From positions 124,001 through 188,000 of the forward strand of contig CACNIC010000001.1 of NCBI GenBank assembly GCA_902620405.1: a stretch of 64,000 nucleotides of DNA, given 5' to 3'. Origin of the DNA: an uncultured SAR202 cluster bacterium. GTDB lineage: Bacteria; Chloroflexota; Dehalococcoidia; Lucifugimonadales; Lucifugimonadaceae. The position numbers were made by a program, and so were the translations under genes. Shown here one piece after another: positions 8,843 to 17,087 of the stretch. Under the pieces are notes generated by a model. It did no database searches. It was not told the DNA's origin and was given only the letters and a program-made list of their open reading frames with translations. The first letter of the stretch is position 1. Every line of letters begins with the position of its first letter.

Positions 8843-10372
8843 TTATTGTGCTGTTTCTATAGATCTAGACTCTCTAATCACAATAACTTTTATTTGCCCT
8901 GGGTAGTTCAATGAAGATTCTATTTTTTCGACAATATTTTTAGCTAAAATTGATGTTTCGTCATCATCCACAATAACCGGGTCAACAAGTACGCGCAGTT
9001 CTCTTCCAGCTTCAATAGCAAAACATTTGTCAACACCTTCGAATCCTAATGCAATTTCTTCAATGTCCTTTAACCTTTTAACGTATGCTTCTGCAGAATC
9101 TCTTCTTGCTCCTGGTCTTGATGCACTAATTGCATCTGCGGCAGCTACAATAAATGATTCGGTAGTTGTGAATTCAGAATCATGATGTTCTCTTATAGTT
9201 GTAACAATTTTGGAATCAATTTCATATTTTGAAGCTAGCTGAGCCCCTATTTCAGCATGAGGGCCCTCAATCTCATGAGTCATGGCCTTACCTATATCAT
9301 GTAAAAAACCTCCAGTCCTGCAAACTTTGACATCTGCACCAATTTCTTCGGCCATTAAAGCACTAAAATTTGCAACTTCAACTGAATGTTGTAATACATT
9401 TTCACCATAACTGTACCTATATTTTAATCTACCAACGATTTCAATTATTTCAGAAGGTAAGCCTTTGACATTAGAATCAAATGTTGCATCTTCGCCAGCT
9501 TTTTTAATAGTTTTATTAATTTCACCTTGAACTTTCTTTGTTAGAGATTCAATTCTTGCAGGATGAATTCTTCCATCTTTTATTAGATCTTTGAGCAAAT
9601 TAATTGCCACTTGTCTTCTTATTGGATCAAAGCATGAAACAGTAACAGAATCAGGAGATTCGTCAACAATTAAATCTACCCCTGTTGTTTTTTCAATGGC
9701 ACGGATATTCCTTCCATCTCGACCAATTAACCTTCCCTTCATTTCTTCATTTGGAATCGATATTGCCTGAACAGTTTCTTCACCTACAACTTCCGAAGCA
9801 AATCTTTGTATTGCTTCAGCAATAACATTTTTGGCATGATCTTCAACCTTTTTTTCAAGTTCCTCTTCAGCAATTCGATATTTTTTGGCAACATTATGCT
9901 CTATATCTTCTTGGGCTTCTTTTAAAAGAATTTCTTTTGCCTCTTCTAATGTAATATCAGAAGCTTCCTCAATTTTTTTTGCATATATTTCTCTGTTCTC
10001 TTTTAATTCAGATTTTTGATTATTAATAAATTTTAACTGATCACTAATCTTTTTATTTTCCTTATCAATAAACTTTAATTTGTCATTAACTTCCTGTTTA
10101 ACTGACTCTAAATTATTCTTTTCTTGTGATAAATTATTTTTTTGATTATTTATTTCTTTCTCGGACTCTAATCGTATTTGAAGAGATTCTTCTTTAGCTT
10201 CAATCAAAATTTCCTGACTTCTCTCTTGAGCCATATTTATTTGTTGGTTTATTGCATTCTTGGAAGCTAATTGTGACTTTTGATCAATAATTAGTTTTAT
10301 TAAATAACCTGCAATTCCAGATAAAATTCCAGAAGCTAAAGCGGCAATAATTATGAGTGTTAAATCACTCAT
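8843..10372 (-). CDS. rny: Ribonuclease Y
   Basis: A 509-residue membrane-anchored endoribonuclease that starts mRNA decay. Domains in order: an N-terminal transmembrane helix (about 5-25), a long Lys/Glu-rich coiled coil to about 190, a KH RNA-binding domain with GRLIGRDGRNIRAIE, and an HD catalytic domain with HDIGKAMTHEIEG and a second conserved REHHD. Length and order are standard. An AGGAG ribosome site precedes the ATG. The PHP phosphoesterase follows at once. Confidence 0.97.
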   Translation of the reverse strand: MSDLTLIIIAALASGILSGIAGYLIKLIIDQKSQLASKNAINQQINMAQERSQEILIEAKEESLQIRLESEKEINNQKNNLSQEKNNLESVKQEVNDKLKFIDKENKKISDQLKFINNQKSELKENREIYAKKIEEASDITLEEAKEILLKEAQEDIEHNVAKKYRIAEEELEKKVEDHAKNVIAEAIQRFASEVVGEETVQAISIPNEEMKGRLIGRDGRNIRAIEKTTGVDLIVDESPDSVTVSCFDPIRRQVAINLLKDLIKDGRIHPARIESLTKKVQGEINKTIKKAGEDATFDSNVKGLPSEIIEIVGRLKYRYSYGENVLQHSVEVANFSALMAEEIGADVKVCRTGGFLHDIGKAMTHEIEGPHAEIGAQLASKYEIDSKIVTTIREHHDSEFTTTESFIVAAADAISASRPGARRDSAEAYVKRLKDIEEIALGFEGVDKCFAIEAGRELRVLVDPVIVDDDETSILAKNIVEKIESSLNYPGQIKVIVIRESRSIETAQ

Positions 10373-10435
10373 TTTTTCTCCTTTAATTCTTAAAATAAAT
10401 AAAAATTAAATTTAAAAAACAATAATATTCATATT

Positions 10436-11101
10436 CTAATTATCTGTGTCTCCAGATTCATCAGATTGTGGTGAATCTTCAGCACCTTCTTCAGCACCTT
10501 CTTCAGCACCTTCTTCAGCACCTTCTTCAACTTCAACCTCTTCCTGTACTCTAGGTGGTTGTATCCATGCCACTGGAATGTCTGGATCTCCGATTAATTC
10601 AACTCCTTCAGGAAGAACCAAGTCACCCCTCTTTATGTTAGTTTCTAGATCTACTAGAACAGAAACATCAGCCTGTATTTCACTTGGAACAGTAAAAGGT
10701 TTTGAAAGTACAGAAAGTGAATAAATTGCCTGTGTAACTGTCCCCGCTCCACCTCTTGTACCCGGAGCTTCACCAATTAGGACAACAGGCACCTCTACTT
10801 CGATAGCTTTATTCTCATCAACTCGCATAAAATCAACATGTTGAAGTTCTCCAGTTGCTGGGTGCTGATCAACATGTCTTACTAAAGTAGTGTGTTCTTT
10901 ATCAGAGTCAATTATTTTAACTGGGTTTGTTCTTCCAGCTTCTTGTAATACTTTTAAAACGTTATTAGTCTCAGATTGAAGAGCAATTGATTCCATACCT
11001 GGGCCGTATACATGTATAGGTAAAACTCCCTTTTTTCTCAAAGACCGTAATTTTTTACCGTATATTTCTCTTTTTTCAGTATTTAATATTATTGGATTCA
11101 T
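10436..11101 (-). CDS. rplY: Ribosomal protein bL25 / general stress protein Ctc
   Basis: A 221-residue long-form bL25, which binds 5S rRNA. The N-terminal L25 domain (residues 1-90: RKKGVLPIHVYGPG, VRHVDQHPATGELQHVDFMRV) is followed by the TL5-type beta domain (VPVVLIGEAPGTRGGAG). The tail is very acidic, with four copies of the four-residue unit E-G-A-E encoded by a perfect 12-bp tandem repeat. It diverges from the Rrf2 regulator gene. Confidence 0.95.
   Translation of the reverse strand: MNPIILNTEKREIYGKKLRSLRKKGVLPIHVYGPGMESIALQSETNNVLKVLQEAGRTNPVKIIDSDKEHTTLVRHVDQHPATGELQHVDFMRVDENKAIEVEVPVVLIGEAPGTRGGAGTVTQAIYSLSVLSKPFTVPSEIQADVSVLVDLETNIKRGDLVLPEGVELIGDPDIPVAWIQPPRVQEEVEVEEGAEEGAEEGAEEGAEDSPQSDESGDTDN
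10477..10524. repeat. 12-bp tandem repeat within rplY
   Basis: Four perfect copies of CTTCAGCACCTT (plus strand), with a partial fifth. They encode repeated Gly-Ala-Glu-Glu in the acidic C-terminal tail of bL25. The unit is a multiple of three, so copy-number change would alter tail length without a frameshift. Confidence 0.95.
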
Positions 11102-11142
11102 AATTTTAATTTTTTGCAGAACGTATAATACACAAATATGGG

Positions 11143-11171
11143 TGAATAATCCAATAACGTGTTATTATTCA
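11143..11171. promoter_or_regulatory. Nested palindromes, candidate Rrf2 operator
   Basis: Between the divergent rplY and Rrf2 genes, TGAATAAT (11143-11150) and ATTATTCA (11164-11171) form a perfect 8-bp inverted repeat. Inside it lies a second palindrome, AATAAC-GT-GTTATT (11153-11166). Rrf2 regulators bind AT-rich dyads and usually control their own genes, so this is the natural operator candidate. Confidence 0.5.
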
Positions 11172-11194
11172 ATAATGATTATGGAGATAAAATT

Positions 11195-11632
11195 ATGCTA
11201 GTACCTATGAAAATTGATTATGGAGTAAGAATCCTTGTGCATCTTGCCTCACTTGAACCTGATACTATTGTAAAAGCAACTGAAATTTCAAAAAAAAGAC
11301 ATATACCAGAAAAATTCCTTTTTCAAATATCAAATGAATTAATTGAAAAAAAATTTATAAAAAGTCTTAGAGGTCCAAATGGAGGATATTCACTTGCAAA
11401 GAATCCTTCTGAAATATCTATTGCTGATATCATGGAAGGTCTCGATAAAAGTAGGTCATTAGTATCCTGCTTATATAACTCTGATATATGTGTTATTTCT
11501 GGTCACTGCTCACAACAAGACATGTGGTCAGATGTAGAACAAACTCTTATTTCTAAGTTGCAAACTATAACTATCAAAGACTTAGCAGATAAGGACAGAA
11601 CAATTATCGATGCGGCAAAGTTGGAAAATTAG
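11195..11632 (+). CDS. Rrf2-family regulator with IscR-like cysteine triad
   Basis: An Rrf2 DNA-binding protein of 145 residues from the chosen ATG, which has GGAG eight bases upstream. A GTG 36 bases earlier is possible but lacks such a site. The winged-helix segment includes RGPNGGYSLAKNP. Cysteines at 92, 99 and 105 closely match the Fe-S-binding positions of IscR (92, 98, 104), so it may sense Fe-S or sulfur status. The gene ends in TAG and the next base starts a cysteine-rich leader ORF. Control of the downstream thiF-cysM genes is inferred from position. Confidence 0.85.
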   Translation: MLVPMKIDYGVRILVHLASLEPDTIVKATEISKKRHIPEKFLFQISNELIEKKFIKSLRGPNGGYSLAKNPSEISIADIMEGLDKSRSLVSCLYNSDICVISGHCSQQDMWSDVEQTLISKLQTITIKDLADKDRTIIDAAKLEN

Positions 11633-11677
11633 ATGAATTTTGCTAAGTTGTGTTGCATAAATTGTTGTATTTTATGA
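11633..11677 (+). CDS. Cysteine leader peptide upstream of thiF-cysM
   Basis: A 14-codon ORF, MNFAKLCCINCCIL, whose ATG directly follows the rrf2 TAG. Four of its 14 codons are Cys (two TGT/TGC pairs). A GGA eight bases upstream of the ATG and the abutting stop allow translation coupled to rrf2. It ends two bases before the 5' arm of an antiterminator and 26 bases before a strong intrinsic terminator, the classical arrangement of an amino-acid attenuator. Confidence 0.8.
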   Translation: MNFAKLCCINCCIL

Positions 11678-11678
11678 A

Positions 11679-11706
11679 GGGTATTTAAATTTTTACTCAA
11701 GTACCC
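11679..11706 (+). promoter_or_regulatory. Antiterminator of the thiF cysteine attenuator
   Basis: GGGTATTT (11679-11686) can pair with AAGTACCC (11699-11706) in eight consecutive pairs, one of them G-U. The 3' arm takes away the CCC that starts the terminator stem, so the two hairpins exclude each other. A ribosome finishing the leader at the TGA (11675-11677) would cover the 5' arm and favour termination. One stalled at Cys codons would leave it free. Confidence 0.75.
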
Positions 11707-11728
11707 CGAATATTCGGGGTTTTTTTTT
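11704..11728 (+). terminator. Intrinsic terminator in the thiF leader
   Basis: CCCCGAA-TA-TTCGGGG forms a 7-bp GC-rich stem (extendable into the loop), followed by nine T. It lies 11 bases before the thiF-like ATG. Its stem-loop core differs by a single base from the terminator core at 41415-41439. Confidence 0.95.
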
Positions 11729-11739
11729 GAAAGGAAAAA

Positions 11740-12555
11740 ATGTTTAATAAATTAACTCCAGATGAAGTAGATAGATATAGTAGACATATCATAATGCCTC
11801 AGGTTGGATCTGAAGGACAAAGAAAATTAAAAAATTCAAGTATTCTTATTGTTGGTGCTGGTGGCTTAGGATCTCCCGCTGCATTATATTTAGCTCTAGC
11901 AGGAGTAGGAAAAATAGGAGTTGCTGATTTTGATGTAGTTGACCGTAGTAATTTACAAAGGCAAGTTTTACATAGAGATTCAGATATTGGTAAAAGAAAA
12001 GTTGTTTCCGCAATGGAAACATTAAAAGCTTATAATCCTAACGTTGAAGTTATTATGCATGACGAACCCATTAATTCATCAAATGCTTTGCAAATTATAA
12101 ATAATTACGACGGGGTAATTAATGGTGCTGATAATTTTCCAACAAGATATTTAATTTGTGACGCTACATTTCTTTTAAAAAAACCTCTTTTTGACGGCAG
12201 CGTGTTAATGTTTGATGGTCAAGTTACAACATATGTTCCTAGTAAAAATTGTTACAGATGTATTTTTCCTGACCCACCACCACCGGGATCAGTTCCGAGT
12301 TGTTCTGAGGCAGGGGTTATTGGTGCTCTACCTGGATTAGTTGGAAGCATCCAAGCTATTGAAGCTGTTAAATATTTATTGGGTATCGGGGATGTGCTTG
12401 ATGGAAGAATGATCCTTATTGATGCTTTAAGCATGGAGTTCAGAACTGTCAAAATTAGGAGAAACAGTGATTGTGATTTATGTGGAGATGAACCTAAAAT
12501 ATCTGAATTAATCGACTACGAAGTTTTCTGTGGAATGCCTGCAGTTGAAAGGTGA
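11740..12555 (+). CDS. ThiF/MoeB-family E1-like adenylyltransferase
   Basis: A 271-residue E1-like enzyme that adenylates the C-terminal Gly-Gly of a ubiquitin-fold sulfur carrier. The ATP-binding GAGGLGS is at 39-45, followed by DFDVVDRSNLQRQ. Two CxxC pairs (CYRC and CDLC) form the usual zinc site. It has no rhodanese domain. GAAAGGAAAAA supplies a good ribosome site. The stop overlaps the cysteine synthase region, so the pair is one operon under the cysteine attenuator. In mycobacteria a related E1 loads CysO for CysM; no CysO or Mec homologue is seen here. Confidence 0.9.
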   Translation: MFNKLTPDEVDRYSRHIIMPQVGSEGQRKLKNSSILIVGAGGLGSPAALYLALAGVGKIGVADFDVVDRSNLQRQVLHRDSDIGKRKVVSAMETLKAYNPNVEVIMHDEPINSSNALQIINNYDGVINGADNFPTRYLICDATFLLKKPLFDGSVLMFDGQVTTYVPSKNCYRCIFPDPPPPGSVPSCSEAGVIGALPGLVGSIQAIEAVKYLLGIGDVLDGRMILIDALSMEFRTVKIRRNSDCDLCGDEPKISELIDYEVFCGMPAVER

Positions 12556-12557
12556 CT

Positions 12558-13487
12558 ATGCAAAAAAATATTGTTGAAACTATTGGTAACACTCCTTTAA
12601 TAGAAATTAGTGAAATAAGTCCCAACAGCGCAAAGATTTTTGCAAAACTTGAAAGCTCAAATCCTGCGGGAAGTATTAAAGATAGAGTTGCAAAATATCT
12701 TATTGAGTCTGCTGAGAAAAATGGAAATATAAAAAAAGGATCGACGATAATTGAGCCTACAAGTGGAAATACAGGAATAGCGCTTGCAATGATATCCAAG
12801 GTTAAAGGCTACAATATGATTGCAGTAATGCCAGACAATGTAAGCGATGAAAGAAAATCTTTACTTTCATCATTAGGTGCAGAAATTATTTTTTCAAATG
12901 GTGAAGAAGGAACCAACGGTGCTATTAGGCTTGCCCAAGAAATTGATAAAAATAATGATGATTATTTCATGCCATATCAATATGGAAACGAAGCAAATCC
13001 AAGAGCTCATTATGAGACAACGGGACCTGAAATTATAAAACAAATGCCTGATATAAATGTGTTTGTAGCAGGGCTTGGTACAGGTGGAACATTAATGGGT
13101 GTTGGAAAAGCTCTAAAAGAATATAATGAAGATATAAAAATCGTCGCTGCCGCACCTCATCCAGAAGAAGTTGTGCCTGCCTTAAGAAGCATTGAGCATG
13201 GATTTATACCTCCTATCTTAGATTTAGAAAAACTTGACTCCAGAATTCTTGTAGGGGAAGAAGAATCATTTTACTGGACTAAGGAATTGATGGACAAATG
13301 TGGGGTTTTCGCAGGCGTATCTTGTGGCGCTGTAACAGCGGCAGCAGTAAAAGTTGCGAAAAAAATTGAAAAAGGAAATATTGTTTTAATTATTGCTGAT
13401 TCGGGTGAAAGGTATCTTTCCAGTAGGTTATGGGACATGGAGTACAAAGAAATCAAAGAAATCGGTGATCAAAAAATATGGTGGTAA
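12558..13487 (+). CDS. cysM: Cysteine synthase (CysM/CysK family)
   Basis: A PLP-dependent cysteine synthase of about 309 residues that replaces the acetyl or phospho group of an activated serine with sulfide or a carrier thiocarboxylate. The PLP lysine lies in NPAGSIKDR near residue 41, with TSGNTGIA and GTGGT phosphate-binding loops. ATG at 12558 is preceded by AAAGG; a GTG at 12552 overlapping the previous stop is the alternative. Coupling to a ThiF-like E1 suggests the CysM type that uses a protein thiocarboxylate, but that is inference. Confidence 0.92.
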   Translation: MQKNIVETIGNTPLIEISEISPNSAKIFAKLESSNPAGSIKDRVAKYLIESAEKNGNIKKGSTIIEPTSGNTGIALAMISKVKGYNMIAVMPDNVSDERKSLLSSLGAEIIFSNGEEGTNGAIRLAQEIDKNNDDYFMPYQYGNEANPRAHYETTGPEIIKQMPDINVFVAGLGTGGTLMGVGKALKEYNEDIKIVAAAPHPEEVVPALRSIEHGFIPPILDLEKLDSRILVGEEESFYWTKELMDKCGVFAGVSCGAVTAAAVKVAKKIEKGNIVLIIADSGERYLSSRLWDMEYKEIKEIGDQKIWW

Positions 13488-13964
13488 ATTATTTTTTCAT
13501 CTTTTTCAAAAATAAAAATTTTTAAACCAATCTATTCTGTTTTAGGCATAGGTTACATTAAAATTGGCTCTGGTACTGTTTGTAGCTTAGTACCTTGTGC
13601 AATAATATTTTTTTTAGGAGAAAATATAAACTTTGTGAATAGGCTTATACTCTTAGCAATAATTTTAGTTCTTTCTTTTATTTCATTAAATATAAACTTC
13701 GAAGAAAATGGTATTGAAAACAAGGATCCGAGTTTTGTGGTCATTGATGAATTTGCAGGCATGTGGATTTCTTTAATTGTTTCTGATCAATTATTTCTTG
13801 TAATAATGTCATTTTTGTTATTTAGATTTTTTGACATTACAAAATTTCTGGGCATTAATAGAATAGAAAAGCTCAATGGTAGTCTTGGAATTATGCTTGA
13901 TGATATAGTTGCAGGGTTTTATACATTGATAATTGTTATTTTAATAAAAATATTTTTAGTTTAG
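13488..13964 (+). CDS. pgpA: Phosphatidylglycerophosphatase A, start codon non-canonical
   Basis: A membrane phosphatase of phosphatidylglycerol synthesis. Conserved acidic motifs VIDEFAGMWIS and LDDIVAG are present. Homology clearly begins upstream of the first ordinary start (GTG 13635): GIGYIKIGSGTVCSL is the family's N-terminal motif (GxGxxPxAPGTxGSL). The frame is open back to the cysM stop at 13485-13487 with no ATG, GTG, TTG or CTG. Initiation must be at a rare codon such as ATT (13488 or 13491), or reach this frame by a shift from ATG 13478. Confidence 0.75.
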   Translation: MIFSSFSKIKIFKPIYSVLGIGYIKIGSGTVCSLVPCAIIFFLGENINFVNRLILLAIILVLSFISLNINFEENGIENKDPSFVVIDEFAGMWISLIVSDQLFLVIMSFLLFRFFDITKFLGINRIEKLNGSLGIMLDDIVAGFYTLIIVILIKIFLV

Positions 13965-13977
13965 TTGAGGATGCAAA

Positions 13978-15141
13978 TTGCAATTACACGAATATCAAGC
14001 AAAAGAAATTCTAAATAGTAGTAAAGTTCCTATTCCGGATGGCAAAGTAGCAAAATCCGGAATTGAAGCAAAAGAAATAGCCTCATCATTTGGTGGAAAT
14101 TGTGTTGTTAAAGCACAGGTTCATGCAGGTGGAAGAGGGAAAGCTGGTGGTATAAAGCTTGCAAATAATCCTGATGAAGCTTCAGAGCATGCCGACAATA
14201 TGATAGGCTCATTTTTAAAAACTTTTCAATCTGGTGACACTGAATTCCCTATCAACGAAGTGTATATTGAGGAAGCTTCTAGTATTTTAAAAGAGTATTA
14301 TTTAGCTGTAACAATGGATTTTGATTTTAAATGCCCCGTAATAATTTTTTCTACTGAAGGGGGAATGAATATTGAAGAAGTGGCAGAAAAATATCCAGAT
14401 AAAATAATTAAAATTCACGTTGACCCTCTTGTTGGGCCTTCGCCATACAAAATTAGAAATCTGATAAGTGTTTTTAAATTTGATAAAGAAATTTCATCTC
14501 AACTTTATAAAATTATTAATCAACTTTATGGAATTTTTATATCGAATGATTGCACGCTCATTGAGATCAATCCTCTTGCTCTTGTAGAAGGAAATAATTT
14601 AGTTGCTCTTGATGCAAAAATTACAATTGATGATGATGCATTGTTCAGGCATAAAGACTTATTAAAGTTATTTGATGAAGCACAAATAAATAAGTCTGAA
14701 CTCAATGCTCAAAAAAATGACCTTGCATATATTAAATTAAGTGGTGGCGAGGTTGGGTGCATGGTAAATGGTGCTGGTCTAGCAATGGCAACTATGGACA
14801 TAACTATGAAGGCTGGCGCACTTCCCGCAAACTTCCTTGATGTTGGAGGTAGTGCATCAGAGGAAAGGATAATGGAAGCGTATAACATTATTACTTCTGA
14901 TGCTGATGTAAAGTTAATTTTGGTAAATCTATTCGGGGGAATATTGAGGTGTGATGTTGCTGCTAAAGGAATTATTGAAGGGTTTAAAAAATATAACAAA
15001 TCTGTTCCTATGGTTGTTGTATTGAGAGGAACAAATTCAGAAGAAGCTAAAAATATTTTAAAAGAGTCAAGTATGGAAATTTATTTTTCTGATGATCTGC
15101 CAAGTGCAGCAGAAGAAATTAACAAAAGGTTAGGAAAATGA
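13978..15141 (+). CDS. sucC: Succinate-CoA ligase, beta subunit
   Basis: The 387-residue beta subunit of the TCA-cycle ligase that makes ATP or GTP from succinyl-CoA. The N-terminal ATP-grasp region begins [10 protein letters not shown] and carries [18 protein letters not shown]. The C-terminal CoA-ligase part has [10 protein letters not shown]. The start is TTG with GAGG eight bases upstream. It overlaps sucD by four bases (ATGA). Full length, no anomalies. Confidence 0.96.
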   Translation: MQLHEYQAKEILNSSKVPIPDGKVAKSGIEAKEIASSFGGNCVVKAQVHAGGRGKAGGIKLANNPDEASEHADNMIGSFLKTFQSGDTEFPINEVYIEEASSILKEYYLAVTMDFDFKCPVIIFSTEGGMNIEEVAEKYPDKIIKIHVDPLVGPSPYKIRNLISVFKFDKEISSQLYKIINQLYGIFISNDCTLIEINPLALVEGNNLVALDAKITIDDDALFRHKDLLKLFDEAQINKSELNAQKNDLAYIKLSGGEVGCMVNGAGLAMATMDITMKAGALPANFLDVGGSASEERIMEAYNIITSDADVKLILVNLFGGILRCDVAAKGIIEGFKKYNKSVPMVVVLRGTNSEEAKNILKESSMEIYFSDDLPSAAEEINKRLGK

Positions 15142-16007
15142 AAAGTATATTAAATAAAGATTCGAATAAAGTTTTGGTTCAAGGTTTAGGGAGAGACGGG
15201 AGCTTTCAGACTCAAAAATGTATAGATTATGGAACTGAAGTCGTTGCAGGTGTTCACCCAACTAAAGCAGGTGAAAATTTTAATGAAATACCAATATTTG
15301 GAAGTGTAGAAGAAGCAGTAAAACATACTTCTCCTGATATTGGCCTAATCTTTGTGCCTGCACCATTTGCATCAGACGCAATAATTGAGCAGGTAGATGC
15401 AGGAATTGAAACAGTTGTTTGTATAACGGAAGGGATTCCAGTAAACGATATGTTAAAAGTAAATAATTATATCAAAGGGAAAAAGGTTAGGCTTATTGGT
15501 CCTAACTGCCCAGGATTTTTAATACCTAGGAAGAAACTAAAAGTAGGCATAATTCCAGGAAGCATAGTTTCTGAAGGAAAAGTTGGAGTTGTATCTAGAA
15601 GCGGAACTCTTACTTACGAAGCAATTGTTCAGCTGACTATGCTTGGAATAGGTCAAAGTGCTTGTGTTGGAATTGGAGGCGATCCTTTACATGGAACATC
15701 CTTTGTTGATGTATTACAAATGTTTGAAGAAGATCAAAATACCGAAGCAATTGTTATGATAGGTGAAATTGGAGGCACTAGAGAACAAGCCGCAGCAAAA
15801 ATGATAAAAGAGTCAATTTCAAAACCAGTTGTCGCTAGTATAGTTGGCCAAACTGCACCTGAAGGCAGAAGAATGGGTCACGCAGGGGCTGTAATTACTG
15901 GAAAGTCAGCTTTAGCTTCAGAAAAAATTAAATCATTGAAATCTGCAGGGGTTTATATAGCTGATTCACCGACAGAAATCGGGCTAAGACTAAAAGAGTT
16001 AATTTAA
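15138..16007 (+). CDS. sucD: Succinate-CoA ligase, alpha subunit
   Basis: A 289-residue alpha subunit forming the CoA-binding half of the enzyme. The phosphohistidine loop is [11 protein letters not shown] near 250, and [10 protein letters not shown] is the conserved phosphate-binding helix. The N-terminal Rossmann-like CoA domain has [12 protein letters not shown]. It starts inside the sucC stop and converges with the YeiH-like gene. Confidence 0.96.
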   Translation: MKSILNKDSNKVLVQGLGRDGSFQTQKCIDYGTEVVAGVHPTKAGENFNEIPIFGSVEEAVKHTSPDIGLIFVPAPFASDAIIEQVDAGIETVVCITEGIPVNDMLKVNNYIKGKKVRLIGPNCPGFLIPRKKLKVGIIPGSIVSEGKVGVVSRSGTLTYEAIVQLTMLGIGQSACVGIGGDPLHGTSFVDVLQMFEEDQNTEAIVMIGEIGGTREQAAAKMIKESISKPVVASIVGQTAPEGRRMGHAGAVITGKSALASEKIKSLKSAGVYIADSPTEIGLRLKELI

Positions 16008-17029
16008 AGGTTAAATAAAGTTATTCCTATAGCTGCAAATCCTATCATCAACACAGAAGAAAATAGAACTGCAAACGAAATTTTTAATGCTGATACTTTT
16101 AAGTCTTTGAAAGCAACTGTAAGCCCTATCCCGGCCATAGATATAGAAAACAATATCTTGCTAATATTATTTATAATATTAATTAAGCTTTCTGGAATTA
16201 TCTCTATTGAACCTATTATTGATGCAAGAATAAATCCAACCACAAACCAAGGTATATAGGTACTAATCTTGTTATTTGAAAATACATCTGCATTATCTTT
16301 TTTATAAAACAACCCAACTATTAGTATTAAAGGACCCAGCATCAATACTCTTAGAAGTTTTACTTGTGTTGCAATTAAACCTGCTTCATTTCCGATAACA
16401 AATGAAGCAGCAACTACCTGTGGTACCGCATATACTGATAGGCCAGCAACTACGCCATACTGAAATTCAGTGATTGACATAACTGTAAATAATATAGGTA
16501 AGAAAATTACTTGAATTAGGCCAATGGCTGCACTAAAACTTATTGCAGAGGCAACGTGATTTGAAGGAGATTTAATCACCGAAGCCATTGCTGCGATAGC
16601 AGAATTTCCACAAATTGAATTTCCTGTTGCAACAAGTATTGATACAGTTTTATCAAGCCTTAAGATAGTACTGCACAATAAAAATATTAGGAGCATGCCA
16701 AAAAAAACAGAAATTACAGATATAGAAATTAATGAAATCCCGCTTTCTTTTAAAATAGAAAAATTAATATTAAACCCTAAAAGAATAACAGCAAATTCCA
16801 ATAAGTTTTTAGAAACAAATTTAGGAGCTTTATCTTCTCTTGAAAAAAAACTTGGAATATTTTTTGGAATATTTTTTACTAATATGCCAATTAATAATGA
16901 AATGATCAGGACATCAAAAATCTTTGAATTAAAAATTAAGGTTTCAATATATTGAAAAATATAGCTGACTATAGATATGGTTATGCATAAAAATAATCCT
17001 TTTTTATTTTCTAAAATAAATTTCATCAT
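16004..17029 (-). CDS. YeiH-family putative permease
   Basis: A 341-residue membrane protein of the YeiH/Cons_hypoth698 (putative sulfate exporter) family, with about ten hydrophobic helices. Family motifs include LLIGILVKN near the start, [14 protein letters not shown] in the middle and [14 protein letters not shown]. The real substrate of the family is uncertain; it is often placed near sulfur genes, and here it lies about 2.5 kb from the cysteine operon. Single gene. Confidence 0.85.
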   Translation of the reverse strand: MMKFILENKKGLFLCITISIVSYIFQYIETLIFNSKIFDVLIISLLIGILVKNIPKNIPSFFSREDKAPKFVSKNLLEFAVILLGFNINFSILKESGISLISISVISVFFGMLLIFLLCSTILRLDKTVSILVATGNSICGNSAIAAMASVIKSPSNHVASAISFSAAIGLIQVIFLPILFTVMSITEFQYGVVAGLSVYAVPQVVAASFVIGNEAGLIATQVKLLRVLMLGPLILIVGLFYKKDNADVFSNNKISTYIPWFVVGFILASIIGSIEIIPESLINIINNISKILFSISMAGIGLTVAFKDLKVSALKISFAVLFSSVLMIGFAAIGITLFNL

Positions 17030-17087
17030 GCTATTTTACATTTTTTTTATATTCAGTATGGGAAAAGAGCAAAATTAACATAATTAT

